A stretch of DNA of 64,000 nt, from assembly GCA_036867785.1 (NCBI GenBank), contig CP145421.1, positions 682,001 to 746,000 on the forward strand. The letters run 5' to 3'. A program made the position numbers and the translations under genes. The notes below the pieces were generated by a model that did no database searches, was not told where the DNA came from, and worked only from the letters and a program-made list of their open reading frames with translations. The DNA comes from Plasmodiophora brassicae. Taxonomy: Eukaryota > Endomyxa: Phytomyxea > Phytomyxea > Plasmodiophorida. Below are positions 59,755 through 64,000 of the stretch, piece by piece. Numbering within the stretch: position 1 is the stretch's first letter; each line of letters starts with the position of its first letter.

Positions 59755-62618
59755 GATGGGGAACCAGGGCAGCGCCCTGCAGGATGTGGGCGGCGGGCAG
59801 GCGCGGTCGAAGCGGTCGGCGTCGGTGTCGGAGGCGGAGAACCGGGCGAACGCTGCCGCCGTCGCCGCCGCCGCCGCTGACAGTGCGCTGTCGCGTCGGC
59901 GGTCGATTCCGCCGACGCTGCCCATGGGAGGCATCACGACCGAAGGGCATCAGCATCGTACGGTCTACATGTGGTGCAGTTGGTGCTGGAAACAATGTAC
60001 GATCCGAGGCAGATCCTGGCATTTGCAAGTGGCCGAATAACAGCATCGCCGCGTAGGTTTGCACGGGCGGTCCCAGAAGAACAGGCTGAGACGAAGCGTG
60101 TACCAGTGCCTGAACTGTGCCCGTCGCACGCTGCCGTGCCGCTGGTGCACGGAAGCCATGGCTCGTGGCCACTCCGATTATGACGACGTCCTGTGTGCCC
60201 GATGCGATGGCACCATCGAGAAGTGGGGCGAAGTTCCCGCCATCAACCGGACGATTGGGCACTGCAGCTGGTGCTTCGACCTCACATCCCATGACCTGCG
60301 CATGACGAATGTCGTCCGACGTAATTCGTACATGTGCGAGGCCTGCGGTGGTCGGACAGCCCTGTGCATTTCGTGCCGGAGCGCGTTCACCAGGTGCGAC
60401 CAGTTCTACAATGATATCCTGTGCGCCCTCTGCAAGGGCAGCATTGCCACGTGGGACGATGTGGAAGGCAATCGGAGGAAGAGTATTGCTGAAGGGGTCA
60501 AGGTCCTCGATCACGACGACCCGTACCAGTCGATGTACCCGCTGCGGCGTGGGCAATCCGTTCGCGCTCTGATCGATGGGAAAGACTGTTATATGGCGCT
60601 GGCTGATGCGCTGGATGCTGCGCAGGAGACGATCTACATGAGCTTCTGGCATATGAACCCGAGGATCTACCTCAGGCGAACTCCTGGACAGGAGTTCCGC
60701 ATCTCGGATCGGTTCGACATGATCGTTCAGCAGCGGGCCATGGCCGGCGTCAAAGTCTACATCATACTTTGGCGCGAGAACGTCCCGGCGGTTGTGAACA
60801 ATTTCAGCGAAGAGGTCGCCACAGAGATGATGTCGCTGCATCCGAACGTGACGGTGATTCGACATGGCCCCAGTCCCTTGCTCGTCAAGTTTTGCCACCA
60901 TCAGGTGCATCTCTTCCACGAATCGTGCAGCCAACCATCGCATTGACGTTTCGCTACAGAAGTTCGTCGTCGTCGATCAGGACATTGCCTTCGTGGGGGG
61001 CTTCGATGTTTGCCTAGGCCGTTACGACGATCCCGCACATGTCCTGACAGATGAAGACGCCCAGATTTGGAAAGGCGTGGACTACTATAATCCCCACCGT
61101 CTGCGGCCTGCCTCTATCAAGTCGTTCTTTACGGATGTCATTGATCGGACCATGGTGCCAAGAATGCCCTGGCACGACATCGACGTCGAGGTTGGTTCGG
61201 CCCTCTCGCATTGCACGGGCTCCTGCTGATCGCTCTGCGGCAGCTACGTGGGTTGGCGGCCAGAGACGTTGCGCGAAATTTCATTGAACGGTGGAACCAT
61301 CACACGAATGCGACGAAAGAGACCGCTCTCCGTATAAAGTCGAATGACGCGCCACCCCTTGTAACGATCGCTGACGTTTCATTCCCTTGATGACACTGAC
61401 GCTTTGCCATTGTAGCACCCCGTTTCTGAAGGCACTTGCCTTGTACAAGTCGTGAGGTCAATGGGTACTTGGAGTGGGGCCAGTCGCTTGGACAAATCCA
61501 TATGTAATTGCCCTCTGGAACCAACCTCACCTGTTGCTGATTGGGTGTTTCCAGATGGCGCTTATCTCCATGCAGTCACGTCGGCAGAAAAGTACATCTA
61601 CATCGAGAACCAGTACCTTAGCTCGAGTGTTGCCGGTGGAGGCGTTGAGAACGTCATTGTCCAGCGTATCATTAATCGCGTACGGGAGAAGATCTTGGCA
61701 CAGGAACCCTTCCGTGTCATCATCGTCCTGCCTCAGCCAGAGGAAACCGGTGATAGCGCCATGGAGCTGTTAAGATGGCAATATCAAACAATTAACCGAG
61801 GCGGGAGTTCTCTACTTGAGCAGCTGCATAGAGTTATCTGTGCTGCTGGTTTTCGCATATTGCTCGACTAACACGCTGTTCGTTAGGCGTTCCCCGATGT
61901 CGACCTTGAGCAGTATGTCTCATTCTTCTTCCTGCGGCAATGGGGACGATTGGGTGGTGCGCCCGTAACCGAGAAAGTCTTCGTCCACAGCAAGCTGCTG
62001 ATTGTCGATGACCGCATTGCCCTCGTTGCATCGGCGAACTTCAACGATCGAAGCCTGCTGGGTGATCGCGACTCGGAGCTTGGAGTGACAGTGGAGGACG
62101 AAGATTCGTTTGAGATATCAATGGACGGCAAGCCCTGGATGGTTGGCAGGTTCCCCCACGAGCTACGTTTGAGGCTATGGGCCGAGCACCTGGGTCTAAA
62201 GCCAGACGAGGTACACGCCATTTCGGATCCAATCTCTGACGCGGTATACAATGGCATCTGGCTAAAGACAGCCCGCGAGAATACTGCGATCTACGAGAAA
62301 GTGTTTCCCAGTAAGTTGCTGGGCTGTTTCGCGTCCCACGATCGTTTAACATCATCGTCCGTCAGGTATTCCCCAGAACTGCCATCGAACCATGAAGGTT
62401 GTGTAGCCGCTTCGTTATTTGTAGAAAGCGTCGTCTCAACACTGTTGCAGATTTTCAAGAGTGCAAACGGTCTCCAGGTACCGGCGCCCGCTGTCACAGA
62501 CGGGTCCGAGCTTGCTGGCGTTCGCGGCACGCTGACCATGCACCCCATCGGGTTCCTCCTCGATGAGGAAATATCGACCAAACTGTCGCTCGTCCTCGGT
62601 GAAAACATATCTCAATGA
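59755..62618 (+). CDS. Phospholipase D with N-terminal cysteine-rich region
   Basis: PLD makes phosphatidic acid from phosphatidylcholine. The start MGNQGSALQDVGG has glycine at 2 and serine at 6, compatible with N-myristoylation. A first intron after YMWCSWCWKQ (phase 1) leads to a cysteine-rich stretch of about 110 residues with repeated CxxC pairs: CLNC, CRWC, CARC, CSWC, CEAC, CISC, CALC. It suggests two tandem zinc-binding treble-clef units. The catalytic part has HHQKFVVVDQDIAFVGG (first HKD, joined across an intron), IENQYLSSS, and VHSKLLIVDDRIALVASANFNDRS (second HKD). Late residues read LRLRLWAEHLGL. PX or PH domains usual in animal PLD are not seen. Confidence 0.92.
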
Positions 62619-62689
62619 GTCAAATCGTCGCACAACGCATACGACGCCGGTTCTGTATTCAGAGACGGCAAGGGCCAGTGGCACCATAT

Positions 62690-63472
62690 TCACGAGGAGT
62701 AAGAGAACGAGCACAGCGCGTAGGCCTCGCGTAACATACGCTTGCAGATGCAAGCGGAGCCGCAGACGGTGCTGCTGTAGGTCAGGCGCGCGACGCTAGG
62801 AACATCGCTAGGGGCAGGGGCAGCGCAGGTCTCCGCGAACGTCCAGTGGTCAAAGTACGGCAGTGGCGTTTGGGGCGCTGCCACCGACGTCTCCACCATA
62901 TGAAGGGTCTTGCAGAAGTCGTCGTTGTCATCGTCGTCGCTTCTCTCGTCGATGGCCCTGCATATGCCCGGCATGACGAACACGTCGAGAACGTTCCAGA
63001 CCGGGTCGCGACGAACGGCGATGCCGCTCCAGTCGTCGTGGGCAATGTTCTCACACTTGCCCTGCGTCGTCACCGAGCTGGCGCCGCCGAACGACTTGGC
63101 CGTAATGCTCCCGTCCGGGTTCATGTACACTGACAGCGTCTGCTGGCCTTTGCCGCTGGACGACGGCTTGTGGTAGATGCTGAAGATGTTCAACGGCGGC
63201 GTCGTCGGCGTGTCCAGGTAGTTGCCGTTGTCCGCGTTCGGGTGAACGTAGAACATGTACGTGTACTGTGTGCTGTTGACCACGCTCGGGTCGAACGCGA
63301 CTGGCGCCGCCACCGCCGTCTGCGTCGACACGGTCGGCTTCCGCGGGCCATCCAGGAGCAAAGTGTACGCGTGCGAGATCGTGACATGGCCGAACAGCAA
63401 TAACGTAGCTAGGTAGGCATCTGGACAAGGTGGTTCACCAGTGAGACGGCGTCCTATGTACCGGGACCACAT
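62690..63472 (-). CDS. Secreted LamG/concanavalin-like protein
   Basis: A single frame of 260 residues carries a hydrophobic segment AYLATLLLFGHVTISHAYTLLL near residue 18, likely a signal or anchor. The body has jelly-roll features: YTYMFYVHPNADNGNY, LNIFSIYHKPSSSGKGQQTL, LSVYMNPDGSITAKSFGG, then an acidic DERSDDDDNDD run and seven cysteines toward the C-terminus. A LamG-like or pentraxin-like fold is inferred from the strand pattern 'F.VHP...L.VY..PDGS'. A second exon with a hydrophobic segment (AVLVLLLLVNMVPLALAV) may follow, overlapping the 3' end of the PLD gene. Splicing is unresolved. Confidence 0.6.
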   Translation of the reverse strand: MWSRYIGRRLTGEPPCPDAYLATLLLFGHVTISHAYTLLLDGPRKPTVSTQTAVAAPVAFDPSVVNSTQYTYMFYVHPNADNGNYLDTPTTPPLNIFSIYHKPSSSGKGQQTLSVYMNPDGSITAKSFGGASSVTTQGKCENIAHDDWSGIAVRRDPVWNVLDVFVMPGICRAIDERSDDDDNDDFCKTLHMVETSVAAPQTPLPYFDHWTFAETCAAPAPSDVPSVARLTYSSTVCGSACICKRMLREAYALCSFSYSS

Positions 63473-63683
63473 GCGCCCTACAGCGTGCGTTGACAGAGTT
63501 CATGGTCGACAGTCGAGGCAGCGAACGCTCCACCGCTATCCAACGAACCGATCTGTTAAATGACGCTACCAAAGCGTACGAATCTCGAGAGACCCAGACA
63601 CGCGCCTGCCATGGACGATAATATCACATGCAGATCGCCGCGAATATCTTCCCGGCCGGAACGGGAATCCGGATCCAGAGATA

Positions 63684-63983
63684 TCAGACGACGATGGAGC
63701 GCAGGACCGACTGACGTGATCGGACAACGCCGTTACGATCGACAGCGACACGGACGTCGATGCGCGCCAAAGTGAACGGCGAGTTGCCGTTGGCGTTCAG
63801 GCAGGCGAACAGCTCGGTGACGACGTGCCTGTGCGTTGTGACGGCCAGTTTGGGGCACAGGCCCCCACAGAGACTGCGGACGACATCGGGGCACGCCATG
63901 CAATCCAGAACGCCGTTCACGCGAACGGGCAGGCCGCGATAGGCGAACGATGATGCGTCCACGACAGACGACGGGTCAGGCAC
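63684..63983 (-). CDS. Partial gene at window end, unknown
   Basis: The minus strand has an open frame with gene-like codon use ending SRQSVLRSIVV and stop at 63684. It reads through CMACPDVVRSLCGGLCPKL, with closely spaced cysteines, and HRHVVTELFACLNANG. The frame reaches the window edge, so the start may lie outside. No family is recognised. Confidence 0.4.
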   Translation of the reverse strand: MPDPSSVVDASSFAYRGLPVRVNGVLDCMACPDVVRSLCGGLCPKLAVTTHRHVVTELFACLNANGNSPFTLARIDVRVAVDRNGVVRSRQSVLRSIVV

Positions 63984-64000
63984 CTGGCGCCCGATGGTGT

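Noticed and set aside
59510-60943. A 477-residue minus-strand open frame
   Set aside because: It lies opposite the PLD coding sequence, whose cysteine pairs and HKD motif are unmistakable; base composition keeps the antisense open.

Overview
The window is nuclear DNA of a flagellated unicellular eukaryote with a compact genome. Genes lie 50-500 bases apart and are cut by many very short GT-AG introns. Every intron I could fix by matching reading frame and protein family was about 47-63 bases, with one near 80, and several carry a CTAAC or CTGAC branch-point-like motif near the 3' end. PACRG and a CEP162-like protein point to a motile or at least templated cilium. Aquarius, HIRA, lipin, RAB3GAP2, eIF3d and HBS1 are ordinary eukaryotic core genes. 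Nothing identifies the species; a plasmodiophorid-like rhizarian or a chytrid-like lineage is only a guess.

Left block (1-27.4 kb): a type II membrane glycosyltransferase-like gene (-), a small membrane protein (+), PACRG (+), CEP162-like (-), a degenerate Ulp1/SENP-like gene (+), RAB3GAP2 (+), a Cx9C protein (+), a small secreted protein (+), a protein-kinase C-lobe fragment (-), thymidylate kinase (+), HIRA (+), a UBE2D-type E2 (+), an acidic-tailed membrane protein (+), a class I cyclic-nucleotide phosphodiesterase with an N-myristoylation-like start (-), PPP1 inhibitor-3 (+) and eIF3d (-).

Middle island (27.5-43.4 kb): a rearranged, repeat-rich tract. It holds two near-identical CCT-motif-like genes in opposite orientation 15 kb apart, a hAT/BED transposon relic, a TTAA-bounded piggyBac-like element, a broken 3'-5' exonuclease-containing repeat gene, and eight inverted duplications with 45-480-base arms and 10-176-base spacers. 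One palindrome has swallowed the first exon of HBS1. Two healthy genes, an alpha/beta hydrolase and HBS1, sit inside the island.

Right block (43.4-64 kb): a GPI-anchored-type protein (-), lipin (-), an Anp1/Mnn9-type GT62 glycosyltransferase (+), a thiolase-like protein (+), Aquarius with an apparent SAP motif (+), a Tc1/mariner-like transposase fragment (-), a METTL21/FAM86-like methyltransferase (+), an unknown serine-rich protein (+), phospholipase D with an N-terminal cysteine-rich region (+), a secreted lectin-like protein (-) and a gene running off the window end (-).

The genes do not form one pathway, although PACRG and CEP162 are neighbours and both ciliary. The feature that stands out is the concentration of alternating inverted duplications in the middle island, compared with well-preserved housekeeping genes on both sides.
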